From NCBI GenBank assembly GCA_044866075.1, contig JBIOTQ010000075.1, forward strand, positions 1 through 16,758: 16,758 bases of DNA, read 5' to 3'. A program made the position numbers and the translations under genes. The notes beneath the pieces were generated by a model. It did no database searches, had not been told where the DNA came from, and was given only the letters and a program-made list of their open reading frames with translations. Origin of the DNA: JBASRP01 sp044866075 (GTDB taxonomy: Bacteria > Actinomycetota > AC-67). Below, in pieces: positions 1-7,165 of the stretch; the first letter of the stretch is position 1, and each line of letters starts with the position of its first letter.

Positions 1-905
1 ACACGATCATGGCGGCCGGGCTGTCACCGGCACGTGCGTACCACGTCGCGCACGTGATCGAGGAACGCCTTCTGGAGGGCGGTCGCGACAGCGTCACGAA
101 CGACGAGCTGCGTCAGATCGCGGTGGACGCGATCCGCAGCGAGGCCGGGGAGCGGTACGCGCGCTCCTATCTGAAATGGCAGACGGTGAGCGAGCTCGAC
201 GTCCCGCTGATCATCCTGATCGGCGGCGGCACAGGCGTCGGGAAGTCGACGATCGCGACGCAACTGGCGGCGCGCCTGGGCATCGTGCGGATCATCTCGA
301 CCGATGCCATCCGCGAAGTCATGAAGGGCGTCTTCTCCGAGGACATCATGCCGACGCTCCATACGTCGTCCTTCAACGCAGACGACGTGGTGCGCGAACC
401 GCTCCCCAAAGGTGACGACGCCGTGCTCGTCGGTTTCCGCGAGCAAGTCTCCGCCGTCGCGGTCGGGATCAAGGCCTTGATCGAGCGCGCCGTGTTGGAA
501 GGGACGGATGTGATCATCGAGGGCGCGCACGTGGTGCCCGGCTTCATCCGGCCGGAGTCCATCGCCGGCGCGGTGATGGTGCATCTCGTCGTCGCCGTCG
601 AGGACGAGGATCTACACCGCTCGCACTTCTTCGTTCGCGCGCACGAGACGCGGACGCGACCGAAGGACCGATACCTGACCTACTTCGCCAACATCCGCAA
701 GATCCAGAAGTACATCAAGTCTCTGGCCCTCAAGAACGGTGTGGCGGTCGTGCAGAACTACAACCTCGACGCCACGCTGTCGGCGGTCATCGACCACGTG
801 GTCGCGCGCGCGATGGAGCAGGCGGAGGCGCGGCCGTCGCACAAGACGCGCACCACCGGCCGGGGGACTGCCGTCGGGGCCCGCGTGAAGGAGGGAGCCC
901 GATGA
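1..905 (+). CDS. 2-phosphoglycerate kinase-like protein (ATP-cone plus P-loop kinase), 5' partial
   Basis: The reading frame is open to the left edge, and the first in-window Met (position 9) sits inside the conserved part of an ATP-cone domain (MAAGLSPARAYHVAHVIEER), so the true start is very probably upstream. The ATP-cone remnant covers about the first 55 residues and ends in YARSYLKWQ. A P-loop kinase domain follows, with Walker A GGTGVGKS at residues 73-80 counted from the Met at 9, then a STDAIREVM segment typical of the 2-phosphoglycerate kinase-like family. In methanogens such enzymes make 2,3-bisphosphoglycerate for cyclic 2,3-diphosphoglycerate; in Actinomycetota the product is not established, so the substrate is uncertain. 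The last residues (about 275-298) are basic and low in complexity. The stop overlaps the transaldolase start by 4 bases (ATGA), so the two are probably translationally coupled. Confident of the family, less so of the reaction. Confidence 0.8.
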   Translation, partial: TIMAAGLSPARAYHVAHVIEERLLEGGRDSVTNDELRQIAVDAIRSEAGERYARSYLKWQTVSELDVPLIILIGGGTGVGKSTIATQLAARLGIVRIISTDAIREVMKGVFSEDIMPTLHTSSFNADDVVREPLPKGDDAVLVGFREQVSAVAVGIKALIERAVLEGTDVIIEGAHVVPGFIRPESIAGAVMVHLVVAVEDEDLHRSHFFVRAHETRTRPKDRYLTYFANIRKIQKYIKSLALKNGVAVVQNYNLDATLSAVIDHVVARAMEQAEARPSHKTRTTGRGTAVGARVKEGAR

Positions 906-1558
906 AGCTCTGGCTCGACACCGGAAGTCTGGATGAGATCCGTGAGGCAAATCGCTGGGGGATTCTCTCCGGCTGTACGACCAACCCGTCCCTGATCGGC
1001 AAGGAGAAGAAGCCGTTCGAGACCCACCTGAAGGAGGTCGCGAGCGAGGTCGACGGACCCGTCAGCGGCGAGGTCGTCGCAACCGACACGGACGGGATGG
1101 TCGAAGAGGGCCTAAAGCTGGCGGGGATCGCGCCGAATATCGTGGTGAAATGCCCCGTCACCCCGGACGGGTTCGCCGCGGTCGTCGAGCTCGGACGCCA
1201 AGGCATCAAGACCAACATGACCCTCTGCTTCAGCCCCAACCAAGCCCTCCTCGCCGCGGAAGCGGGCGCGACGTACATCAGCCCGTTCCTCGGCCGGGTC
1301 GACGACATCTCGAGCGACGGAATGAATCTGCTGGCGGAGATCGTTGAGATCTATAGGACGCAGGGTTACCCGACGCTTGTTCTGGCGGCGAGTCTGCGTC
1401 ATCCCCAGCACGTCGTCGAGGCGGCCAAGGTCGGCGCCGACGTCGCGACGATGCCCTTCAGTGTCTTCTCGAAGCTCGCCAACCATCCGTTGACCGACAT
1501 CGGGCTGAGGAACTTCCTCGACGACTGGGACAAGTATCAGAAGGCCCTCAAGAGCTGA
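902..1558 (+). CDS. tal: Transaldolase, small single-domain TalC/FSA-like subfamily
   Basis: A 218-residue class I aldolase-fold protein of the short transaldolase/fructose-6-phosphate aldolase family. It begins MKLWLDTGSLDEI and has the CTTNPSLI motif at residues 25-32. The Schiff-base lysine is Lys83 in VVKCPVTPDG, and TYISPFLGRVDDI follows at residues 124-136. Two positions that separate the activities favour transaldolase (transfer of dihydroxyacetone in the pentose phosphate pathway): Glu57 where E. coli FsaA has Gln59, and Phe129 where FsaA has Tyr131. A strong ribosome binding site, GAAGGAGGG at 887-895, lies 6 bases before the ATG, which overlaps the upstream kinase-like gene by 4 bases. 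Similar genes lie near rho in Bacillus (ywjH), recalled from memory. Function is well supported; the choice of transaldolase over aldolase rests on residues alone. Confidence 0.92.
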   Translation: MKLWLDTGSLDEIREANRWGILSGCTTNPSLIGKEKKPFETHLKEVASEVDGPVSGEVVATDTDGMVEEGLKLAGIAPNIVVKCPVTPDGFAAVVELGRQGIKTNMTLCFSPNQALLAAEAGATYISPFLGRVDDISSDGMNLLAEIVEIYRTQGYPTLVLAASLRHPQHVVEAAKVGADVATMPFSVFSKLANHPLTDIGLRNFLDDWDKYQKALKS

Positions 1559-1566
1559 GGGCGTAC

Positions 1567-1573
1567 GAAGGAG
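1567..1573 (+). promoter_or_regulatory. Ribosome binding site that decides the rho start
   Basis: GAAGGAG is a near-perfect Shine-Dalgarno sequence. The in-frame ATG at 1576 follows after only 2 bases, too close for normal initiation. The second ATG at 1582 follows after 8 bases, an ideal distance. The start at 1582 is therefore preferred, which removes two residues (Met-Asp) from the longer reading. Confidence 0.7.
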
Positions 1574-1581
1574 CAATGGAT

Positions 1582-3231
1582 ATGGCCGAAACGAGAACTC
1601 TCGAGCGCGAGGTTCTGGAAGGCAAAGTGGTGACCGAACTCCAGGAGATCGCGTCTCGACTGGGCGTTTCGGGGACGCAGCGACTCAAGAAGTCGGATCT
1701 GATCTCCGCGATCATGAGCGCGACCGCCGCTGACGGGAAAGCAGGGACGTCGGACGAAGGCCAGGCCGCCGCGAAAGCCGGGGACGGCGCCAGCGCGCCG
1801 CCGGCTCCGGCCGGCGAGCCGGCCGAGACGCCGAACGGCGAGGCCTCCAGCGAAAAGGCCGAGCCCGTGAGCGTCGCGAGTCCGGCACCGAGCGTCGCGG
1901 CCGAAAGCTCCGGCCCGTCGGGCACGATGGCGCCGGCGCGCGAGGAGCGCTGGGATCGCGATCGCGACCGCGGCGGCCGCGGGCGGAGACGCCGGGGACG
2001 CGACCGCGGCCGCGGAGGCGGCGGAGGGGGCGGCGACCGCGGTGGTCCGCGCGAGCCGCGCGGCGAACGGCCCGACCGAGCCGAGTCCGACGCGAGCGAC
2101 CAGAACGTCGAGGCCGAGCTCCGCACCGGCATCCTCGACGTCCTCCCGGAGGGCTACGGGTTCCTCCGCACGAGCGGGTACCTGCCGGGCCCGAGCGACA
2201 TCTACGTGTCGCTCTCGCAGATCCGCCGCTTCGCGCTCCGGCGCGGCGACGAGATCTCGGGCTACGTCCGCCGGCCGAAGGACAACGAGAAGTACTACGC
2301 GCTGGTGCGCGTGGAGAGCGTCGCGGGGCTCGATCCCGAGACCGCGCGGTCGCGACCGAAGTTCGAGCAGCTGACGCCGCTGTTCCCCGACGAGCGCTTC
2401 CTGCTCGAGTGGGGGCCGCAGGCGGTGACGGAGCGGATCATCGACCTCGTGGCGCCGCTCGGGAAGGGCCAGCGGGAGCTGATCGTCTCGCCGCCGAAGG
2501 CGGGGAAGACGACGATCCTCAAGCAGATCGCGAACGGCATCATGGCGAACACCGAAGGCGTCCACCTCATCGTGCTGCTCGTCGACGAGCGACCCGAGGA
2601 GGTCACCGACTGGCAGAGGACCGTGAAGGCGGCCGAGGTCGTTTATTCGACCTTCGACCGTCCGGCCGAGGATCACACGCAGGTCGCGGAACTCGTCCTC
2701 GAGAGGGCGAAGCGCCTCGTCGAGGCCAAGCAGGATGTGGTGATCCTCCTCGACTCGATCACGCGTCTGGCCCGCGCCTACAACCTGTCGGCCCCGGCGT
2801 CCGGACGCATCCTGTCCGGCGGCGTCGACTCGACGGCCCTGTACCCCCCGAAGCGGTTCTTCGGAGCCGCCAGGAATATCGAGGAGGGCGGGAGCCTTAC
2901 TATCGTCGCCTCGGCGCTGGTCGAGACCGGATCCCGCATGGACGAGGTCATCTTCGAGGAGTTCAAGGGAACCGGAAACTCGGAGATCCGCCTCGACCGG
3001 CAGCTTTCCGAGAAGCGGATCTTCCCGGCCATCGACATCGAAGCGTCGGGGACGCGTAAGGAAGAGCTGCTCTACGACAAGGAAGAGCTGGCGCTGGTCT
3101 GGCGGTTGCGGCGGGTGCTGCACGCGCTGGCGTCGGGCGCCGCGATGGAGCTGCTGCGCGACAAGATCGGCCAGACGCAGTCCAACGAGCAGTTCCTGAA
3201 AGAGATCAATAAGGTCCCGATCAACGATTAA
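1582..3231 (+). CDS. rho: Transcription termination factor Rho
   Basis: Hexameric RNA-dependent ATPase/translocase that ends transcription on unstructured, untranslated RNA. Counting from the ATG at 1582 (549 residues), a SAP-like Rho_N helical domain covers about 9-46. An Ala/Pro/Glu-rich then Arg/Gly-rich insertion covers about 48-178. The cold-shock-like primary RNA-binding domain covers about 182-249, with PEGYGFLRTSGYLPG. The RecA-like motor has Walker A PPKAGKTT at 304-311, DERPEEVTDWQR, Walker B VVILLD at 386-391 followed by SITRLARAYN, and the conserved secondary RNA-binding segments GGVDSTALYPPKRFFGAARN and FKGTGNSEI. The protein is about 130 residues longer than E. coli Rho, all of it in the N-terminal insertion, as is usual for high-GC Gram-positive bacteria. 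All catalytic motifs are intact. The rpmE gene follows after 15 bases, matching a common rho-rpmE pairing. Confidence 0.98.
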   Translation: MAETRTLEREVLEGKVVTELQEIASRLGVSGTQRLKKSDLISAIMSATAADGKAGTSDEGQAAAKAGDGASAPPAPAGEPAETPNGEASSEKAEPVSVASPAPSVAAESSGPSGTMAPAREERWDRDRDRGGRGRRRRGRDRGRGGGGGGGDRGGPREPRGERPDRAESDASDQNVEAELRTGILDVLPEGYGFLRTSGYLPGPSDIYVSLSQIRRFALRRGDEISGYVRRPKDNEKYYALVRVESVAGLDPETARSRPKFEQLTPLFPDERFLLEWGPQAVTERIIDLVAPLGKGQRELIVSPPKAGKTTILKQIANGIMANTEGVHLIVLLVDERPEEVTDWQRTVKAAEVVYSTFDRPAEDHTQVAELVLERAKRLVEAKQDVVILLDSITRLARAYNLSAPASGRILSGGVDSTALYPPKRFFGAARNIEEGGSLTIVASALVETGSRMDEVIFEEFKGTGNSEIRLDRQLSEKRIFPAIDIEASGTRKEELLYDKEELALVWRLRRVLHALASGAAMELLRDKIGQTQSNEQFLKEINKVPIND

Positions 3232-3246
3232 GACGGGAGCACAACG

Positions 3247-3462
3247 ATGAAGACAGGCATCCACCCCGAGTACGTCACCGCGACCGTGCGGTGCTCGTGC
3301 GGCAACTCGTTCACGACGCGCTCGACGAAGTCCGAGCTGCACGTCGAGCTCTGCTCGCAGTGTCACCCCTTCTACACGGGGAAGCAGAAGCTCGTGGACG
3401 CCGGCGGCCGCGTCGAACGGTTCCAGCGGCGGTACGCGAACCGACCCGGCCCGAAGCGCTAA
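3247..3462 (+). CDS. rpmE: 50S ribosomal protein L31, zinc-binding (C+) form
   Basis: A 71-residue protein beginning MKTGIHPEYVTATVRCSCGN, the classic L31 N-terminus. Cys16, Cys18, Cys36 and Cys39 (RCSCGN and CSQCHPFYTGKQK) form the zinc site of the C+ paralogue; the zinc-free paralogue lacks these cysteines. L31 bridges the large and small subunits at the central protuberance. GGGAG at 3235-3239 is a suitable ribosome binding site 7 bases before the ATG. It lies between rho and the DUF1385 gene, within 30 bases of each, so all three are probably cotranscribed. Full length, with no irregularities. Confidence 0.98.
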   Translation: MKTGIHPEYVTATVRCSCGNSFTTRSTKSELHVELCSQCHPFYTGKQKLVDAGGRVERFQRRYANRPGPKR

Positions 3463-3490
3463 GAGCGTCGCCGTCTCCGGGGAGCGGGCG

Positions 3491-4462
3491 GTGGCGAAGA
3501 AGCAGCAACAGCACTTCTACGGCGGCCAGGCCGTCCTCGAAGGCGTCATGATGCGCGGCAAGGACACGTGGGCGATCGCCGTCCGTCGTCCGAACAGCGA
3601 CATCTACGTCGAGGAGAACAAGGTCAAGGGCCTCGCCGCGAAGTACCCGCTGTTCCGCAAGCCCTTGTTCCGCGGCGTCGCCGCGCTCGGCGAGGCGATG
3701 TCGATCGGCGTACGCGCGCTGACGATCTCCGCCAATCAGGCGCTCGAGGAGGAAGAGAAGCTTTCCTCGAAGCAGATGGCGCTGTCGATGACGATCGCGT
3801 TCGTGATGTTCATTGGCTTGTTCATCATCCTGCCGGCGTTCGGGCTGAACTTCTTCAGCAACAAGATCCGCCACTCGCTCACGTATAACCTCATCGAGGG
3901 CGTCGTGCGGGTGGCGATCTTCGTCGGCTACCTCGTCGGCATCTCGTTCGTCGCCGAGATCCGGCGCGTTTTCATGTACCACGGCGCCGAGCACAAGACC
4001 ATCGCCGCGTACGAGGCCGGTGAGCCGGTACTCGAGCCGCGCGCGGTCGACAAGTACTCGACGCTGCACGTGCGGTGCGGCACCAACTTCCTGATCATCG
4101 TCATGCTGCTGACGGTGTTCATCTTCACGTTCTTCGGCCGCCCCGCGATCTGGTTGCGGATCCTCGAGCGCATCGTCGCTATCCCGCTGATCGCGGGGAT
4201 CTCGTACGAGGGCATCCGGCTGGGAGCGAACATGACCTCGAACCCGCTGGTGCGCGCGCTGATGAAGCCAGGCTTGTGGTTGCAGAAGATCACGACGCGG
4301 CCTCCCACCGACGATCAGATCGAGGTGGCGATCCGCGCGTTCGAGGCGGTGCTTCCCGAAGCCGAGCGGACGAAGGTCGCGCCGCTGCCGTCGCCGATCG
4401 TCGGTCGCGACGACCAGCTCCAGCGCGACGTCGTCGAGCCGCCCGCGGCCCCTCCTGAGTGA
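3491..4462 (+). CDS. DUF1385 family multi-pass membrane protein (YqhQ-like)
   Basis: A 323-residue protein of unknown function with the family hallmarks: FYGGQAVLEGVMMRG at residues 9-23, MYHGAEHKTIAAYEAGEPV at 162-180 and HVRCGTNFLI at 193-202, then a C-terminal TTRPPTDDQIEVAI segment. Hydrophobic stretches at about 98-120, 136-155 and 198-215, with a weaker one near 224-240, suggest three or four membrane segments. Invariant His, Glu and Cys residues in the two central motifs could bind a metal or take part in catalysis, but this is unproven. The start is GTG with GGGGAG at 3479-3484 upstream. The GTG start of the next gene overlaps its TGA stop (GTGA). From memory, DUF1385 genes often sit beside rpmE, prfA and prmC in Clostridia and Chloroflexi, so a link to translation or the envelope is possible but inferred. 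Confidence 0.9.
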   Translation: MAKKQQQHFYGGQAVLEGVMMRGKDTWAIAVRRPNSDIYVEENKVKGLAAKYPLFRKPLFRGVAALGEAMSIGVRALTISANQALEEEEKLSSKQMALSMTIAFVMFIGLFIILPAFGLNFFSNKIRHSLTYNLIEGVVRVAIFVGYLVGISFVAEIRRVFMYHGAEHKTIAAYEAGEPVLEPRAVDKYSTLHVRCGTNFLIIVMLLTVFIFTFFGRPAIWLRILERIVAIPLIAGISYEGIRLGANMTSNPLVRALMKPGLWLQKITTRPPTDDQIEVAIRAFEAVLPEAERTKVAPLPSPIVGRDDQLQRDVVEPPAAPPE

Positions 4463-5187
4463 CGCTCGCCGTCGCTCGGTACATCTCCGCTATCACCGAG
4501 GAGTTCGAGGCCCTCGCCGGCGCCGCCGGTCGCGATCTGGCTGTTCAGGTCCCGTCCTGTCCCGATTGGACGACCGCCGATCTCGTCTACCACGTCGGAG
4601 ACGTCTACTGGTCGTGGCGCGCGGTCGTCGAAGGGCGCCGGACGGAGAGCTCCACCGGCGAGTTCGCGCCGAGACCGCCGGACGCCGAGCTCCTCGCTTG
4701 GGCGGGTGAGGAGACGCGTCTTCTGGCCTCCGTCCTCGAGGCGACCGATCCGCATACTCATGTGTGGACGTGGGCGCCCCAGAAGAATGTCGCATTCGTG
4801 CAGCGCCGCATGGCGCAGGAGACGGCCGTGCATCGCGTCGACGCGGAGATCGCCGCCGGGTTCCGACGGCCGGTCCCGCCGGATCTCGCGGCGGACGGGG
4901 TCGACGAGTTCCTCGACTTCTTCCTGCCCGCCGAGCCGGCGTCGCTCGCCGCGCCCGGCGAGTCCGTCCATCTCCACGCGACGGACAGTGGCGACGAGTG
5001 GCTCGTGACCGTGCGGGACGGCGCCGTGACGACGGAGCGGCAGCACGCGAAAGGTGATGTCGCCGTGCGTGCGGCCGTGTCGGATCTGCTCCTGTTGCTC
5101 TGGCGCCGCGTGCCACCGGGCGACGTGGAGGTCCTCGGCGACCGGAACGCGCTCGACCGGTTCCTCGCGCGGACGTCCCTCTCGTAG
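4459..5187 (+). CDS. Maleylpyruvate isomerase/mycothiol-dependent enzyme family protein (TIGR03083, DinB-like)
   Basis: A 242-residue protein whose N-terminal half resembles the mycothiol-dependent maleylpyruvate isomerase/DinB_2 fold, with PSCPDWTTADLVYHVGDVYW (residues 32-51) and AQETAVHRVDAE (119-130). His45, Glu121 and His125 match in order and spacing (Glu-x3-His) the zinc ligands known for C. glutamicum maleylpyruvate isomerase. The C-terminal part (about 150-242) fits the smaller alpha/beta domain seen in many relatives. Such proteins use, or are thought to use, mycothiol as thiol cofactor, which points to an actinobacterial host; the real substrate cannot be read from sequence. The GTG start overlaps the DUF1385 stop (GTGA), and no clear Shine-Dalgarno precedes it, so translation is probably coupled. 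The prfA promoter box begins 9 bases after this stop. Confidence 0.8.
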   Translation: MTLAVARYISAITEEFEALAGAAGRDLAVQVPSCPDWTTADLVYHVGDVYWSWRAVVEGRRTESSTGEFAPRPPDAELLAWAGEETRLLASVLEATDPHTHVWTWAPQKNVAFVQRRMAQETAVHRVDAEIAAGFRRPVPPDLAADGVDEFLDFFLPAEPASLAAPGESVHLHATDSGDEWLVTVRDGAVTTERQHAKGDVAVRAAVSDLLLLLWRRVPPGDVEVLGDRNALDRFLARTSLS

Positions 5188-5195
5188 GCCCGCGC

Positions 5196-5201
5196 TAGAC
5201 T
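5196..5201 (+). promoter_or_regulatory. Predicted -10 box (TAGACT) of a leaderless prfA promoter
   Basis: TAGACT matches the actinobacterial TAnnnT -10 consensus, and exactly 7 bases separate it from the prfA ATG at 5209. Transcription would then begin at, or within a base of, the A of the ATG, giving a leaderless mRNA. No Shine-Dalgarno sequence lies before prfA, in agreement. No convincing -35 box is visible. The position inside a 21-base gap supports a secondary promoter within a longer transcription unit. Confidence 0.6.
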
Positions 5202-5208
5202 CGCCCGC

Positions 5209-6291
5209 ATGTCCAGCATGTTCGACCGGCTCGCCGGTATGGAGCGCCGCTTCGAGGAGGTCGAGCGGCTCCTTTCCGATGCCTCCGTCGCGTCCGACTC
5301 GAACAAGCTGCGGGAGCTCGGCAAGGAACACGCGGAGCTCGCTCCCGTGGTGCAGGCGTACCGGGAGTATCGCAAGACGTCCGACGACCTGACGGCCGCG
5401 CGCGAGATGCTGAAAGACTCGACGGGGACAGACGCCACTTTCCTGCGCGACGAGGTCGCGTCGAACGAGGAGCGGCTCGCGAAGCTCGACCACGAGCTGC
5501 GCGAGATGCTGGTGCCGAAAGATCCCAACGACGAGCGCGACGTGATCGTCGAGATCCGGTCGGCGGCGGGCGGCGACGAGGCGGCGCTCTTCGCACGCGA
5601 CCTCTACGAGATGTACGGGCGCTACGCGGAGCGGCACCGCTGGCGGCTGGAACCGCTGTCGACGAGCCCGTCCGACCTCGGCGGGTTCAAGGACGTCACC
5701 TTCGCGGTCAAGGGGAAGGGCGCGTACTCGCGCCTCAAGTACGAGGGCGGCGTGCACCGCGTCCAGCGCGTGCCGGCGACAGAGTCCCAAGGCCGGATCC
5801 ACACGTCGACCGCGACCGTCGCGGTGCTACCGGAAGCGGAGGACGTCGACGTGCAGATCAACCCGAACGACCTCAAGGTCGACGTCTACCGCTCCAGCGG
5901 ACCCGGCGGGCAGTCGGTGAATACAACCGACTCGGCGGTGCGGATCACGCACCTGCCGACCGGCGAGGTCGTCGCCTGCCAGGAAGAGCGCTCGCAGCTC
6001 CAGAACAAGGAGCGCGCGATGCGCATCCTGCGAGCGCGCCTTCTTGAGCGCGCGCAGCGCGAGCAACAGGCCAAGATCGCCGCGGAACGCAAGAGCGCGG
6101 TCGGAACCGGCGATCGTTCGGAGAAGATCCGGACCTACAACTTCCCGCAGAACCGCGTGACCGACCATCGCATCAAGATGACGCTCCAGAAGCTGCCGCA
6201 GGTCCTCGAGGGTGATCTCGACGAACTCATCGACGCACTCGCCGCCCAGGATCGCGCCGACCGGCTCGTCGGAGATGGCGCCGGCGCCTGA
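5209..6291 (+). CDS. prfA: Peptide chain release factor 1 (RF1)
   Basis: A 360-residue class I release factor that recognises UAA and UAG in the ribosomal A site and triggers peptidyl-tRNA hydrolysis. The codon-reading tripeptide is PAT at residues 189-191 (HRVQRVPATESQGRIHTST), which is of the RF1 type, unlike the SPF of RF2. The catalytic GGQ is at 233-235 in SSGPGGQSVNTTDSAVRI. The conserved C-terminal segments GTGDRSEKIRTYNFPQNRVT and DHRIKMTLQ are present. The start is the ATG 7 bases after a TAGACT box, with no Shine-Dalgarno, so a leaderless mRNA is likely. The stop overlaps the start of prmC, whose product methylates the GGQ glutamine (Gln235). Length and motifs are normal. Confidence 0.98.
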   Translation: MSSMFDRLAGMERRFEEVERLLSDASVASDSNKLRELGKEHAELAPVVQAYREYRKTSDDLTAAREMLKDSTGTDATFLRDEVASNEERLAKLDHELREMLVPKDPNDERDVIVEIRSAAGGDEAALFARDLYEMYGRYAERHRWRLEPLSTSPSDLGGFKDVTFAVKGKGAYSRLKYEGGVHRVQRVPATESQGRIHTSTATVAVLPEAEDVDVQINPNDLKVDVYRSSGPGGQSVNTTDSAVRITHLPTGEVVACQEERSQLQNKERAMRILRARLLERAQREQQAKIAAERKSAVGTGDRSEKIRTYNFPQNRVTDHRIKMTLQKLPQVLEGDLDELIDALAAQDRADRLVGDGAGA

Positions 6292-7165
6292 GATAAGGCC
6301 CTCTCCGCAGGGGACCATCGGCGACGCGCTGCGCGCAGCAGAGCGCGTGCTCGAGATGGCCGGCTGCGAGACCCCGGTCGGTGACGCGCAATGGATCGCC
6401 GCGCACGTCCTCGGCGTGTCGCGCGCCGCGCTCTTCACCGACGCCGATGGCGGCTTCCCCGAGGACAAGCGCGAACCGTTCGAGCACCTCGTCGCGCGGC
6501 GCGCGCGGCGCGAGCCGCTCGCCTACGTCGTCGGCACGATGGTGTTCCGCGGGCTGGAGCTCGAGGTCGGTCCCGGCGTTCTCGTCCCGCGACCGGAGAC
6601 CGAGGTGACGGCCGGCCGGGCGATCGACCTAGCTCGAGACCGCGCGCGCGCGACCGTGGTCGACGTGGGAACGGGCTCCGGCGCGATCGCGCTCTCGGTC
6701 GCCGCGGAGGTCCCGACGGCGCGCGTGTTCGCGACCGAGGCGTCGGCCGCCGCGCGCGCCTGGGCCCTGCGGAACCTGGCGCGGACGGCGCTGCGCGTGA
6801 CGCTCCTGCCGGGGGACCTCCTCGATCCCCTGCACCCCGCGTTGGGCGGGGCCGTCGACGTGATCGTGTCCAACCCGCCGTACGTGGCCGACCAAGAATG
6901 GGACGGCTTGCAGCCCGAGATCCGGGAAAACGAGCCGCGCGACGCCGTCCTGGGGGGGCCGGACGGGCTCGACGTGCTGATGACGCTACTCGAGACGGCC
7001 CCGCGCTGGCTCGCCATCGGCGGGTGGCTCATCGTCGAGCTCGCCGAGGCGCAGACCGCCCGAGTCGCGAAGCTCCTGCGCGTGATCGGATACAGCGATG
7101 TGGCCGTCACCGCGGACATGGCCGGGCGCGACCGCGTCGTCGAAGGGAGATGGATGGGTGCCTAG
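6275..7165 (+). CDS. prmC: Release factor glutamine methyltransferase PrmC (HemK)
   Basis: S-adenosylmethionine-dependent N5-glutamine methyltransferase acting on the GGQ glutamine of RF1 and RF2. From the ATG at 6275 (296 residues), a helical substrate-binding domain spans about 12-85 (TIGDALRAAERVLEMAG). It is followed by PLAYVVGTMVFRG and VLVPRPETE, the SAM-binding loop VVDVGTGSGAIAL at 128-140 and the catalytic NPPY at 200-203. PDGLDVL closes the active-site region. The frame is open further upstream (to 6212) but that part lies inside prfA and adds no recognisable residues, so 6275 is preferred. This gives a 17-base overlap with prfA. GGAG directly abuts the ATG, a poor spacing, so coupling to prfA translation probably matters. 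The prfA-prmC pairing is widespread and functionally sensible. Confidence 0.95.
   Translation: MAPAPEIRPSPQGTIGDALRAAERVLEMAGCETPVGDAQWIAAHVLGVSRAALFTDADGGFPEDKREPFEHLVARRARREPLAYVVGTMVFRGLELEVGPGVLVPRPETEVTAGRAIDLARDRARATVVDVGTGSGAIALSVAAEVPTARVFATEASAAARAWALRNLARTALRVTLLPGDLLDPLHPALGGAVDVIVSNPPYVADQEWDGLQPEIRENEPRDAVLGGPDGLDVLMTLLETAPRWLAIGGWLIVELAEAQTARVAKLLRVIGYSDVAVTADMAGRDRVVEGRWMGA

Noticed and set aside
1537..3366. Very long open frame (609 codons) on the minus strand opposite rho
   Set aside because: Its translation is an Arg/Leu/Asp-rich shadow with no recognisable domain. Rho on the + strand has all motifs, and long antisense open frames are expected at this base composition.
4451..4455. 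CCTCC resembling an anti-Shine-Dalgarno that could hide the next start
   Set aside because: It is fully explained by Pro codons at the end of the DUF1385 gene, and no nearby purine-rich partner was found.
4315..5802. Minus-strand open frame of 495 codons crossing the TIGR03083 gene and prfA
   Set aside because: It spans parts of three convincing + strand genes and shows only low-complexity composition. It is explained by codon bias of the real genes.
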